From Phymorhynchus buccinoides (Eukaryota > Mollusca > Gastropoda > Neogastropoda > Raphitomidae): a DNA stretch of 64,000 bases. Shown piece by piece: positions 39,189 to 49,498 of the stretch (its first letter is position 1; every line of letters starts with the position of its first letter). The position numbers and the translations under genes were made by a program. The notes beneath the pieces were generated by a model. That model was not told where the DNA came from. It ran no database searches and saw only the letters and a list, made by a program, of their open reading frames with translations. The stretch spans positions 17,856,017 through 17,920,016 of the forward strand of contig CM065712.1 in assembly GCA_017654935.2 (NCBI GenBank). The letters are read 5' to 3'.

Positions 39189-39479
39189 CACCCAAGTTTA
39201 GTTATTTCCTGTTTATGTTTGCTAATGTTTTGTGTGCAGGTGTATGCATCAAAGTTGAATTGGCCCACCCATTAAGGTAATTGCTTTGTTTACATTAGTA
39301 TTCATCTTTTATGTACCCTTTTGTCTGTTTTTCATTATTGTTTCAGGCCAGAAGCTGCAGCTCCCGATAATAAAAGGGAGAAGCAAAAAAAATTTCGACA
39401 AAGTTTGGTACTGCCGTGCCGCCAAGAAAAGATCGGTAGCAGTATCAAGAGAGGCAACTCAAAATGTTTTTGCCCATAA
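38128..39479 (+). CDS. Candidate two-exon 53-codon frame within the TIR element
   Basis: ATG at 38,128 (G at -3 and +4) opens a 29-nt exon ending GACGA|GTGAGT. An acceptor TTTATTGTTTCAG-like tract lies before 39,347 (ATTATTGTTTCAG|GCCAG). Joined, the frame is open to TAA at 39,477-39,479; the second exon is basic ([12 protein letters not shown]) and Cys-containing near the end. The unspliced alternative frame at 39,286-39,600 also exists. No family recognised. It may be the remnant of a transposase N-terminus. Confidence 0.25.
38513..39186. repeat. GT/GC/GA compound microsatellite inside the TIR element
   Basis: (GT)n, GCGC-rich, (GA)n, (GT)n and (GA)n tracts alternating over 670 bp. Open on both strands by composition. 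Confidence 0.97.
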
Positions 39480-39566
39480 ATACTTCTGTGTTAGGTCCCC
39501 TGTCGTTGTCGTTTGTCGTAGTCCACGCAACCTCTACAGTACTCGGTACGACAACAAAGCTACGGA

Positions 39567-39574
39567 TGACGTCA
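39567..39574. promoter_or_regulatory. CRE palindrome TGACGTCA in right TIR
   Basis: The mirror copy of the site at 38,066. Another half-site TTTGACGTC follows at about 39,583. Confidence 0.5.
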
Positions 39575-39627
39575 AACAGAATTTGACGTCCTCGTATTAA
39601 AGCTCCTCGGGCCCCCCGCAACCTCTC

Positions 39628-39670
39628 TAGTATTTGCAACATGTTCTGACACAACAGCGATGCTTCATAA
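39628..39670 (-). pseudogene. Exon-vii 3'-end copy 4, right part
   Basis: This is the continuation of the copy interrupted at 38,012. It is degenerate but collinear with exon vii (CTGACACAACAGCGATGCT versus CTGATACAGCAGCGACAGCT). Confidence 0.5.
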
Positions 39671-39711
39671 TGTGGAAGAATGTGACGGAATGTAACCTTT
39701 CAATTCAGATA

Positions 39712-39815
39712 CACTAACCTCCAAGCATTGATCGTACATCTTGTTCCCGTTGTTGAACAGTATCTGCAGCAGCTGCACTTTCTGATACAGCAGCGACAGC
39801 TCGTCGTTGATGATG
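39712..39815 (-). pseudogene. Exon-vii 3'-end copy 1 with donor
   Basis: This is nearly identical to the last ~90 nt of exon vii plus the donor GAG|GTTAG. The copied exon sequence breaks off into a (GAT)n tract (39,808 on). The adjoining intron sequence (GACGGAATGTAAC then ACTAACCTCC) is shared with the copy at 37,248, so a longer piece was duplicated. Confidence 0.85.
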
Positions 39816-39925
39816 ATGATGATGATGATGATGACGATATGACAACGACGATGCTGATGATGACAACAGCAATGTAGCGGATGATGAAAACTCTTCAGCT
39901 TCTCATAACTCTACACCCTTCTAAC

Positions 39926-40156
39926 CTCCAAACGTTGATCGTACATCTTGTTCCCGTTGTTGATCAGTATCTGCAGTAGCTGCACTTTCTGATACAGCAG
40001 CGACAGCTCGTCGTTGCGGCGAACCAGCTGGGAGCCCAGGATGTCTCGCTCGCTGATGAGCTGATCCAGCTCTCGCTTCTGCCGCTTGATGATCTCGTCC
40101 GAGCTGGAGATGACCTTCTGAAGGTTCTTCTCTTCGGCCCTAAGGTCTTGGATGAC
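39926..40156 (-). CDS. CFAP58: CFAP58-like coiled-coil protein, exon vii
   Basis: The exon is 231 nt, phase 0, 77 codons from VIQDLRAEEKNLQK to NKMYDQRLE. The acceptor is TTCTTCAG|GTCATC and the donor GGAG|GTTAGA. It holds the family's best-conserved block, ELDQLISERDILGSQLVRRN followed by DELSLLYQKVQ, which differs from vertebrate CFAP58 at only a few positions. The upstream intron is 567 bp. In the 4.1-kb downstream intron, four degenerate copies of the 3' part of this exon with its donor are scattered. Confidence 0.93.
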
Positions 40157-40319
40157 CTGAAGAAGAAGGATGGGATTAGAAGCAAGAATTAGGAAGAAAG
40201 GGAGAGTGCTTCTAGCAGCAAGCAGTAGTAGTATGGTGACCATCGACAATATTATCATCTTGGTGGTGTGTAGTGCCACGAGAGACATGCACGCGTGCGC
40301 ACTTCCTTCCACGCACACA

Positions 40320-40410
40320 CGCGCGCACAAACACACGCGCACACACGCACGTACGCACACACAATCTGTATAGATCTCCTTCTGCAACCTGTCTCTTGTC
40401 CCAGCTTCAG

Positions 40411-40460
<50 letters not shown>

Positions 40461-40493
40461 GCACGCACACACACACACACTAACACACACACA

Positions 40494-40567
<74 letters not shown>
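40320..40567. repeat. (CA)n-(CT)n microsatellite in intron vi-vii
   Basis: CA/CG tract then (CT)n 40,497-40,567, leaving only short unique flanks beside exons vi and vii. Confidence 0.95.
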
Positions 40568-40570
<3 letters not shown>

Positions 40571-40723
40571 CATCCCAAACAGAGAGAGAGAGAACTTGAA
40601 CTTGAAATGTTTAATGAGGATGAAAGAGAGAGAGAGCGAGAGAGGGGGGTGAGAGAAACAGACACACAGACACACACACACACACAAAACAACAGAGGCA
40701 GATAATGAACAAAGACAACAGAC

Positions 40724-40937
40724 CTGTTCGACATCAGCCAGCTGTTTCTTCAGCATCTGGATCTCTCCCAGCAGCCCGTCCCTCTCCTTCTCCAGGCGGA
40801 GGCACTCCAGGTGCTCGGTGAGGACGGCCAGCTCCCGGCTCTTCAGCTCCTCCTTCAGCTGGTGGCTCTGGTGCTCCAGAACCCGGAGCTTGTTCTTCAT
40901 CTCGTTCATCTCGTCCTGGCTCTCGATCAGCTGACGG
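40724..40937 (-). CDS. CFAP58: CFAP58-like coiled-coil protein, exon vi
   Basis: The exon is 214 nt (1 nt plus 71 codons), from RQLIESQDEMNEMKNKL to KQLADVEQ. The acceptor is GCATTCAG|CCGTCAG and the donor CAG|GTCTGT. The start matches the NLVEAQDEITDMKRKL block of CFAP58, and the exon continues as a coiled coil of the family's expected length. GC content is much higher than in the flanking introns. A short copy of the first ~31 nt of this exon with its own acceptor sits 58 bp upstream (40,994-41,024). Confidence 0.9.
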
Positions 40938-40993
40938 CTGAATGCGAATACGAATGAATCATGTGAGTACGAATGAATCAATACGAATACTGT

Positions 40994-41024
40994 ATTCATC
41001 TCCCCATGGCTTTCGATAAGCCGA
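40994..41024 (-). pseudogene. Copy of the exon-vi 5' end with acceptor
   Basis: On the minus strand TAGCAG|TCGGCTTATCGAAAGC then CATGGGGAGATGAAT is a diverged copy of the exon-vi start (RQLIESQDEMN), reading RLIESHGEMN. The acceptor CAG is retained and the phase is compatible with exon v. It lies 58 bp upstream of the true acceptor. Confidence 0.7.
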
Positions 41025-41031
41025 CTGCTAC

Positions 41032-41055
41032 ACACACACACACACACACACACAC

Positions 41056-41092
<37 letters not shown>

Positions 41093-41128
41093 AGACACAC
41101 AAACACACACACACACGCGCGCGCGCAC
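41032..41128. repeat. (CA)n and poly-C run in intron v-vi
   Basis: CA repeats around a C-run at 41,058-41,092, next to the exon-vi head copy. Confidence 0.9.
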
Positions 41129-41129
41129 A

Positions 41130-41919
41130 TACTCATTTGCAGTTTACACACTCGCTACTCTGACTGAGTACATTCTACAATACTCTGGCAGGGCCAGAAT
41201 GGATCTAGATGTTCAATAAGCCAAGAAAAGGGGCCAGAATGGTCAGCTCGGTGACCGTGGGCCTATTAACAGAAGAAGAAGAAGAGCGTAGAGTATATAG
41301 ATCTAAACTGTTTCTTTCAATTCAATCCGTTGAAGTCAAGGCATAGTCTATCAGTGCACCGATTCCACATTATACACAAGCACAATTGTAATCACTTACT
41401 TACTCACCTCTGTAATGGATTGGAATCAAAACTGTGTAACATAATGCGATTAATGACTTGATTAGGAACAATGATAAAAAGCACTTTGCGCCATTGACGT
41501 CATCCTAGTTTCGTTCTGACATTTGTTCCGGAAATGTTTTCAAAACACGATTGGTTAAAATTAAAAGGATGTGTAATAAAACAATATAATATAAAATAAT
41601 AATGCTGTATTTCACAAAATTAAACGTAAAACAAACATAATGTGCGGTAAATAAAGATATTTGCGCGCTAAGTTTATTTTTTTTCAAACAAGATTTGTTG
41701 AAGCATTATCTGCGACTTCGTTTTCAATGGCGGCCCTCCATTTTCGTCTGCTTAGCTACCAATTATCAAATACCAAATAAACAACGATAGACTCATAAAT
41801 TTTGATGTCCCTACGTCAGGAAATGTTAAATAAGCTCTCCTGGGTCTGTTCATAACAATTTTCAATTTGTTGTATGAGTTTGAACAATTCATCTGTTTTC
41901 ATGCCTTCCGGTCTTCCAC
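41130..41919. other. Intron v-vi sequence, nothing recognised
   Basis: AT-rich unique DNA between the poly-C run and the 5' end of LINE-B copy 2. Confidence 0.5.
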
Positions 41920-41960
41920 TATATAAGGAAAGGAGAGATTAAACCGACTCATCAGTCTAG
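41920..41960 (+). promoter_or_regulatory. Possible TATA/Inr core promoter at the 5' end of LINE-B copy 2
   Basis: TATATAAG at 41,920-41,927 lies 32-34 bp before an initiator-like TCAGT (41,952-41,956), and ORF1 starts about 110 bp downstream. Position only; no functional evidence. Confidence 0.3.
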
Positions 41961-42066
41961 CACTTTTTAGAGCTACGTTGCACCTACAGACCATCATATT
42001 TTCACCCAACAAACTCCATAACTACTGCCACAAAGTGAATGGCCCAGGGCCGACCTCACAACCACC

Positions 42067-44416
42067 TATGGCCAAAGAAATAACCATGGACGACCTACAG
42101 CGAAAGAGGATACGCCCCCAAGCCCAGAGGATCTCACTATTGACAGCGAAAACAGCAGCGGCAGCTGTATAATACCCAGTGATAAAAAAAAGGCACTGCT
42201 CCGAACCCACGAGACTTCCTGCTGATGACATGGAAGAGGACCAAAATCTAACTGAACAAGTCACGCCGCCCAGGGACAACACTCAGCCCCCTGACGAAAA
42301 CACCCCCCCAGCTGAGATCACCACTGCCAGGAACGAGAAATCATCCACCTCCACCACCCAAATGACGGCACAAAACGACCAGAGCAACAACCACCACGAC
42401 AATGGATTCCGACCCCAACGCCCCCGAAGGAACCAACCTCCCACAACAAGGGAACCAGCACCCATCTTCGAAGACCACCCCGTTATCATCGAACAACAGG
42501 ATGGACCATCTCTCCGATCCCTGGACTGGAAAATGGCCGACATCCTCAAAGACCTTATCAACACAGTAAGATCCATAAAACCTTTGTCGCCTATGAAGAT
42601 CCTCGTGGGCTGCGTCAGCCACCTACAGCAGAAAAAACTGACCTCCATCACCACCATCGCCACCACAACCGTCAAGTGCACCATCCCGGTGCCAACCACA
42701 GCTGGAGTCATCCGTGGCATTCCACTACACGTCAGCAATGAAGAATTTCTTGAAAAGACAAGAATCGACTGCCCCATCCGGTCTGCTACCAGGCTGACCC
42801 TAAGAGATGGCAGCCCATCAAAAGCCATCAAGATAATCTTCGAGAGAGCCACACTCCCGGAATACATCACCGCCAACTGTAGGGAGTACCCAGTCACTCC
42901 CTACATTGAAACCGTCCGGCACTGTTACCGCTGCAACCGCCTAGGCCACATTCAACGTGACTGCCGAGCCCGATTACCATACTGCTCTGTCTGCAGTAAA
43001 CCAGGCCACGCCCCCAAGGACTGCACTGCCACCCAAAGGAGATGCACCAACTGCAGGGGCAAACACTCCTCCAATTACATGGGGTGTCCAGCCAGGAAAC
43101 AGCTGGCCCTTGCAAACCGCCTACGAGCCGAGATTTATATGCCTCGGGCCCTTGCCATCAGAGAAGCCAAGACCATCCTCTCCAAACAACAAATGGCCCC
43201 ACCACCTGCCCAAAACGAGTCCCAACCACCAACACCATGGAGGAAATCTCCACCTTCCAGCTATGCCGGACAACTCCAGCAAAACCTGCGACCCAGGGCC
43301 GTCCAAACCAGAAACAACCAGCCCACGATCACCCAGGAACCAACCCAAGACTCCCAGACACCAGCCCCACAGCCTTCAAACATCAATCAGAACTGCTCGA
43401 CCCCGGTCGACCGCATTGCCGACCAGCTCGCCCTCATGACACAGGAGCTGAGAGAACTGAGGGAAGAAGTCCGCTCCCTCCGCGAGGAAAACGTCCTCCT
43501 GAAACAGAAACTGCTTAAGAACCAGCCAAACCAACCAGACCAACCACCTCAAAAGGACCAGCCACCAACAACAACGAAGACTAAACCAACCGACACCTCC
43601 ATTCCAAGAACTTCCAAGAAGACTGTGGACCACAACCTAAGAGGCACACCTGCACTGACAATTATGAAACAAACTGGGACTACGGCGTCACTGAGCAGCC
43701 TGCCCATGAAGGAATCTTCCAAGAAACCTAAAGTGGAAGACACAAATAGAACATCACGCCCCCATCAACTATCCGTGCTGCAGTGGAACTGCAGGAGCAT
43801 CAACACAAACCTACCCTACCTCACCGACTATCTGCGTTCCCGACCCATAACTGACGTCATGCTACAATCTCTAAATGTCGCCCAAAAAAAGCTCCCGAAA
43901 CTGGATGGCTTCTACGCCCCTTTAACAGCCACTGAAAACGACCGAGTGATGACAGCCACCTACGTCAACACCAGACTAAACTTCAGCATGGCTCCTTCCC
44001 CAGCAGCACAAACAGCCAGCCGTTTCAACTCCTGTGCTGTATCCATACCCACGAAAAACAGGAACATCCATCTCCTCAACCTCTACTTCCCAAATGGATG
44101 CAACCAACCCAACGACCTAACGTGGATGAAGGACCTGGGCTCTGACGGCAGCAGCTGGATAGTCGGGGGAGACTTCAACAGCAGTCACTCCCTCTGGGAC
44201 ACCGGCCAAACCCCCCAACAAGAACACCAACTTGCAGACGTCATCACCGATTCAAACCTGACCATCCTGAATGACGGCTCCTTCACCAGAATTGGACAGA
44301 GTCCTGGTCAACGCAACACAGCCATCGACCTAACCCTCACCACCCCGGACCTCTACCACGATGCAAAATGGACAACGGGCACAGACCACCTTCAATCGGA
44401 CCATCTCCCACTGTAA
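42067..44416 (+). pseudogene. LINE-B copy 2 ORF1 fused in frame to endonuclease
   Basis: After frameshifts in the first ~40 codons (near 42,120-42,185), a single frame runs from 42,179 to 44,416. It encodes the acidic/proline-rich region, three CCHC knuckles (CYRCNRLGHIQRDC, CSVCSKPGHAPKDC, CTNCRGKHSSNYMGC), a coiled coil and then endonuclease with VLQWNCRSINTN, IVGGDFNSSHSLWD and SDHLPL. As in copy 1, LQE is replaced by LQS. It ends at a stop created by a deletion of the segment after SDHLPL. Confidence 0.9.
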
Positions 44417-44804
44417 TACCATCGAACCCACTCACCCGGACATCGAGACCTACTACAGCAACATCCGAACGATGATCCTGACGGCAGCCGATGCAACCAT
44501 TCCAAAGAAGACGCCAAGCAACAACCTCCCTCACCAACACTCCGACGCCTGGTGGACTGAAGACTGCCTAAAAGCCAAGCAAAAGAAACAACGCCTGCTC
44601 TGTAACTGCAAAAAGAACCAATCAGAGCCCAACCAAGAAGCCCTTCGTGAAGCTTCAAATGACTTCAAGGAGCTCTCCGAAACCGCCATGAAAGACCACT
44701 GGGAACAATTCTGCAGAGAAGAAATCCACGGCCCACAGGACGGCTCCAAAAATTGGAAAAAAGTCAATCAACTCCGCAACAACTCCTCATCAACGGCCAA
44801 CTAA
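44417..44804 (+). pseudogene. LINE-B copy 2 endonuclease-RT linker
   Basis: Encodes CNTIEPTHPDIETYYSNIRT and further Lys-rich linker to WKKVNQLRNN, then stops because about 30 nt present in copy 1 (KKRRHPERQ) are missing. Confidence 0.85.
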
Positions 44805-46105
44805 CAAAAGACTCCAAAGAAAAGGCAGAAGCCCTTGCTGATACCTTCGCCAAAGCCAGCCAAACCAGGCATCTATCACCAGAACTACAACAACAACGCA
44901 GAGAGGCAGAGGCCAACTTCACCACACCAGCCCCAGACAACTCTGCCTCCATCAACAACGACATCTCCATCGACAAACTAAAGTCAATCATAACTGGGCT
45001 AAAGTCAGTCACCAAAGCAACAGGCACGGACCCAATCTCCTACAACATGATCCAGCACCTCCCACCGCCCATGCTACAAGTCCTTACCAACTTCTACCAG
45101 ACATGCTGGGAAAAGGGCATTATCCCCACCACCTGGAAAACTGCCGCTGTTGTTGTAATCCCCAAGGACGGAAAACCTCACCACCTACCAGGCAGCTACC
45201 GTCCAATTGCCCTAACGCCCCACCTGGGAAAGATCTACGAACACATCACCAAACGGAGACTGGAATTCTTCCTCGACCAAAACCAGACGATCCCAACCTG
45301 CCAAGCTGGTTTCAGACGGGGAAGGCAGTGCACCGAACACGTCGTCCACCTACTTGAGGACACCAAAAAATGGACAAAACAAAAGAACAGAACCACCGTG
45401 GCGACCTTTTTTGACATAAAAAAAGCATTTGATACAGTGTGGCACGTCAAACTCCTTGACAAACTCAGCGCCATTGGCATCTCTGGACGGATGTACGCCT
45501 TCATCGCCACCTTCCTTGACTCCAGAAAGATGGCAGTAAAGGTCGGATCCTCCCTCTCCACCACCCACACCCTCGACATGGGTGTACCACAAGGCAGCGT
45601 TATTGCCCCAGCCCTCTTCACCATCATGCTGTACGACATCCTAAAGACGACGGAAAACTTCGGTCCAAACAAAGTACCAACCATCTCACTCTTCGCCGAC
45701 GACCTTGCCCTCTGGCTAAACGTCTCCGAGCCACACCACTCTCATCAGATGGCATGGTACCAAAACCTCATCAACCGGATCAAAACCTACATGACCGAAA
45801 ACGGATTCCAATTATCACAAGAAAAGACGACACTCCTAGTCTTCACCAGAACCAACTACCTACGCAACCACTACAGCATCAAACTCAGAGACCACACCAT
45901 CAAACCAAGCAAGGAGGCAAAATTCCTGGGAATCACCATCACCCAAGGCCTGGACTGGAGCCGTCACATCAATCGACAAAGATCAAAAGCCATGAGAGCT
46001 GTCGGCCTCATCAAAACCCTAAAAAAAAGAACCCTGGGCCACTCCAGAAAGCCTAATCCACCTCACCGGCGCCCTTGTCCGCTCCCGTCTAACCTACGGG
46101 CATGA
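44753..46105 (+). pseudogene. LINE-B copy 2 reverse transcriptase
   Basis: A 450-codon frame covering most of RT: TTWKTAAVVVIPKDGKPHHL, SYRPIALTPHLGKIYEHI, motif A TFFDIKKAFDTVW with its Asp, motif B GVPQGSVIAPALF, motif C FADDLALW and KEAKFLGITITQGLDWSRHI. The frame is lost in a run of eight A at about 46,020. A further in-frame stop occurs near 46,222. Confidence 0.92.
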
Positions 46106-47215
46106 AGTCCTTCTCAACGCCAGCGACAATCAATGGAAACTACTACAAAGAACTGAACTCTGCGCCTTAAAACACGCCATGGACGTCCACCCCGCAGCTG
46201 TCAACGACCTGGTATACCAATAGGCTGGCTGGCTTCCCCTCCAGGATGAATGCCTAAATCGAGGAGCCAACTTCGAGGCCAGAGTCACAACTAGCGACAA
46301 CAAAGTCAAAACTGCCCTCCACAGCCAGACTACCAAAGACATGGCCAGACAACGACACCTCAAAAGGACCAACCCAAAACTTCACCGGAAAATGACGCCA
46401 TTGGAAAACCACACCAAACCCATCTGGCAAAGGGCCAACATCCAACCCGATGACATCATACCTACTCAGCCAACCATGTTACCCCCCTGGGAACTCCTCA
46501 AACCCAAAATCATCACAGATTATGGGACCACAACAACCAAAAAGGAAAACCCCCTCTACCTGGCCACCATCGCCAAAGAAACGATCGACACCTGCTACTC
46601 CAACCACCTCCATCCAAGACGACGGCAAAGCTGGCTGCGCCATGGTCATCCCCGACCACAACGCTACTGAAAAGTACAGCCTCAACCGTGGTGTCAGCAT
46701 CTTCACAGCAGACATGTACGCCATCCTCCAAGCCTGCCACTACGTCAACAACTTAAATCCCCCACCCAGGGCAGCTGTGATCCTCACCGACTCTAAATCA
46801 TCCCTCCAAGCCCTCGCTTCAGGACGCAAAATCAACCGAAAAGAACTCCAACAAGAAACTCTGACCCTGGCCCACCACATTCAACAAAAAGGGACAGAAC
46901 TAACCCTATTCTGGCTCCCCTCACACTGCGGAATCCACGGCAATGAACTGGCCGACAAAGCAGCAAAAACCGCCTGTCCTCCTGAACCTGAACTGCCCAT
47001 GTGACACCCCAGCCTCCCTCAGCCACGCCCTCAGCGACTGCCCAGCCCTACCAGACAGCATGGACTCCATCAGGCAGTACCGTAAACTGCAGTACCGTAA
47101 ACTGCACAAACTAAAACTTCAAGATTTCCTGCTTCCTCACCCCTCCCTCGGAACCACACCAATGAGGTTGCTGACCGAAGCACTAGTAGTCTCAGGACTG
47201 GAAGAATGGTTCTAA
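46106..47215 (+). pseudogene. LINE-B copy 2 RT C-terminus and RNase H, damaged
   Basis: Contains a frame with NRGVSIFTADMYAILQACHY, LTDSKSSLQAL and FWLPSHCGIHGNELADKAAK. Compared with copy 1 the QIYTDGT segment holding the first RNase H Asp is deleted, and Glu is replaced by Asp in TADMY. A block after ADKAAKTA is missing. The C-terminal motif CPCDTPASLSHALSDCP follows in another frame, ending VVSGLEEWF and stop at 47,213-47,215. Confidence 0.88.
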
Positions 47216-47333
47216 AAAATTTAAATAAATAAATAAAATAAAAAAATAAAAAAAGAGACTTCCGCCCCTGTGACCTACCACAAAGATGTTAACCACCACC
47301 ACCACGACGCCCAGCGCCTTCCACCAACTCATC

Positions 47334-47854
47334 ACCCTTACCTGTACATGTTCCTATCTTGGTGCACGGCCTCATACAGGTTCTGTTGGATCTTCAGCCT
47401 ACTATCATCATCATCACCACTATCATCATCACCATCATCATCATCCTTACCTGTACATGTTCCTATCTTGGTGCACAGCCTCATACAGGTTCTGTTGGAT
47501 CTTCAGCCTACTATCATCATCATCACCATCATCATCACCATCATCATCATCATCATCATCATCCTTACCTGTACATGTTCCTATCTTGGTGCACAGCCTC
47601 ATACAGGTTCTGTTGGATCTTCAGTCTACTCTCATCATCATCACCACTATCATCATCACTATCATCATCATCATCATCATCCTTACCTGTACATGTTCCT
47701 ATCTTGGTGCACGGCCTCATACAGGTTCTGTTGGATCTTCAGCCTACTATCATCATCATCACCACTATCATCATCACCATCATCATCCTTACCTGTACAT
47801 GTTCCTATCTTGGTGCACGGCCTCATACAGGTTCTGTTGGATCTTCAGCCTACT

Positions 47855-47904
<50 letters not shown>

Positions 47905-48073
47905 TACCTGTACATGTTCCTATCTTGGTGCACGGCCTCATACAGGTTCTGTTGGATCTTCAGCCTACTATCATCATCATCACCATCATCATCATCATCG
48001 CCATCATCATCACCATCATCACTATCATCATCATCACTACCATCATCATCATCATCACTATCATCATCCTTAC
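47334..48073 (-). repeat. Six tandem copies of the exon-v 3' end plus donor, with (ATC)n spacers
   Basis: The 65-nt end of exon v (minus: AGGCTGAAGATCC...ATGTACAG) with its donor GTAAGG recurs with TTACCTG at 47,338, 47,447, 47,565, 47,683, 47,789 and 47,904, besides the true exon at 48,070. Periods are 106-118 bp. Between copies lie (ATC)n/(ACC) triplets. In the copies the exon sequence stops at the same point and is preceded on the minus strand by GATGATAGTAG, so a weak AG precedes each copied tail but without a pyrimidine tract. The donor is intact in all of them. Confidence 0.9.
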
Positions 48074-48204
48074 CTGTACATGTTCCTATCTTGGTGCACG
48101 GCCTCATACAGGTTCTGTTGGATCTTCAGTCTACTCTCCAGCTCCTCTCCTCTTTTCTTCAGGTCCAGGTTCTGCAGGTCTCGGACCTGTGTCTCCTCCA
48201 TGGC
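48074..48204 (-). CDS. CFAP58: CFAP58-like coiled-coil protein, exon v
   Basis: The exon is 131 nt (43 codons plus 2 nt), from [11 protein letters not shown] to [13 protein letters not shown]. The acceptor is CCCCAG|GCCATG directly after a (TG)n stretch, and the donor is TACAG|GTAAGG. The motif [17 protein letters not shown] is almost identical to the CFAP58 segment [16 protein letters not shown]. The two trailing bases combine with the first base of exon vi to give a serine, as in the family. The last ~65 nt of this exon plus its donor are repeated six more times downstream (47,338-47,970). Confidence 0.9.
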
Positions 48205-48209
48205 CTGGG

Positions 48210-49312
48210 GACACACACACACACACACACACGCACGCGCGCGCGCACACGCACACGCACACGCACACACACACACGCACGCGCATACGCACACACGCAC
48301 ACACACGCACGCGCGTACGCACACACGCACATACACACACACAAACACACACACAAACACACACGTACACGCACACATACACAGACACACACACAAACAC
48401 ACACGCACGCGCTCACTCACTCACGCACACACGACGCTCGATGGTTTATTGTATAAGCCTTGGCCCTTTGCAAGTCAGTCGACATGAGCACAGAGAGAGA
48501 GACACAGAGAGAGAGGGGGGGGGGGGAGATTGGGAAAAAATAAAAACGAGTGTATGCTTGCGAAAGTGTGTATTTGTGCTTAGTGTTTGCACACGATGAG
48601 AAATTCACGCACGAGCACATGTTGCGTGCGTTCATGCGTGTGTGTGTGTGTGTGTGTGTGTGCGTGTGTGTGCGTGTGTGTGTAAATCCTATGTGTGTGT
48701 GTGTATACTTGCGCGCATATGCAGGCCTATATGTCATAGTTTATACGTGTATGCTTATAAGCATGTTTGTGTATGCGCATGCGCGTTTGTGTGTATGTGT
48801 GAGCGTGTGCTTGCGCGCTCGGGTGCGTGTTCATATTAATCATATATTCATGCTTGTGTGCATGCGGCGTTTTTCATAAAAACATTCCAATTTTTTAACC
48901 CTTTTGCCGCCAGCCATTTTTTTAGCCAAAAAGTACCATTAAAAAAATCTGCAATATTGGGAATTCCTCTGTGACATGGATAACATTAGGCCTATCTTTA
49001 CCTCCTAAAATTAAGAAAATAGGGTCTTCGGATAACAGGCCCTGATTTGATGCTTTTTAATGACATGGGCATTAAACCATTGTGGTGCATAAATGCGACA
49101 TTGGCGGTGAAAAGGTTTTAAAAAAAAATCCGATTTAACAGTTATGTAGGTCAATTTATTCACACCTTCATTGCAAAAAAACACAATTGTGATTTTTCTC
49201 CTACAACAAACAAAAAATCACACCTCTCACTCTCCCAACCTCTCCAGTCTCCACCACTTTCAATCTTTCACCCCCCCCCCCCCCCCCCCCGCCCCCCATC
49301 CCACTCACCCAC
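48210..49312. other. Intron iv-v: (CA)n, (GT)n and unique sequence
   Basis: CA/CG tract 48,210-48,425, (GT)n 48,639-48,710, C-run 49,271-49,300 just past the exon-iv donor. Otherwise AT-rich and unrecognised. Confidence 0.7.
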
Positions 49313-49498
49313 CTTCATCATTTTGAGCGTGAGGTCTCCGTTTTCGTTGATGTAGCGGTCTCTCTCTCGCTCCAGCTGCTGGATCAGTCGTCGCTGTTTC
49401 TCCGACTCCCGCCGGAAGCCCATGATTTCGTGACCCATGTTCCGGTTCGTCTGCTCGTGCAGGCTCACCAGTGTCGTCTGCTTCTCAGTGGCTCTTAC
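49313..49498 (-). CDS. CFAP58: CFAP58-like coiled-coil protein, exon iv
   Basis: The exon is 186 nt, phase 0, 62 codons starting VRATEKQTTLVSLHEQ and ending DLTLKMMK. The acceptor is TTCCGGCAG|GTAAGA and the donor AAG|GTGGGT. A second possible donor (GTGAGT) lies 4 nt further on, but only the first keeps phase with exon v. The core LERERDRYINENGDLT is very close to the conserved CFAP58 motif LEKERDRYINQASDLT, the clearest family signature in the gene. The flanking 5' intron is the 10.3-kb minisatellite-filled one. Confidence 0.88.

Larger units (their letters stand above)
38013..39627. mobile_element. TIR DNA-transposon-like element (1,615 bp) inside an exon-vii copy
   Basis: The ends match as inverted repeats: GAGAGGTTGCGGGGGGCCCG and on at the left, its complement at the right; the first 26 bp are identical and similarity continues to about 64 bp. 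TA flanks both ends, consistent with a TA duplication. The middle is a 670-bp GT/GA microsatellite. It is too small for a full transposase and is likely non-autonomous. TA duplication suggests the Tc1/mariner type but the TIR is not one I recognise. Confidence 0.85.
41950..47333 (+). mobile_element. LINE-B copy 2, antisense in intron v-vi of the CFAP58-like gene, inactive
   Basis: The same family as copy 1, in the opposite orientation, with a 5' leader of about 115 bp absent from copy 1. Several internal deletions and frameshifts are present. The 3' end stops at 47,333 in the 3' UTR, exactly where the first copied exon-v tail begins, so the usual (CCAA)n tail is missing. Confidence 0.9.

Noticed and set aside
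38382..39268. Several frames over GT/GA tracts
   Set aside because: Dinucleotide microsatellite artefacts.
47270..48599. Three overlapping plus-strand frames of 365-437 codons
   Set aside because: They are antisense to the exon-v copies and ATC repeats; all three frames open by repeat composition.
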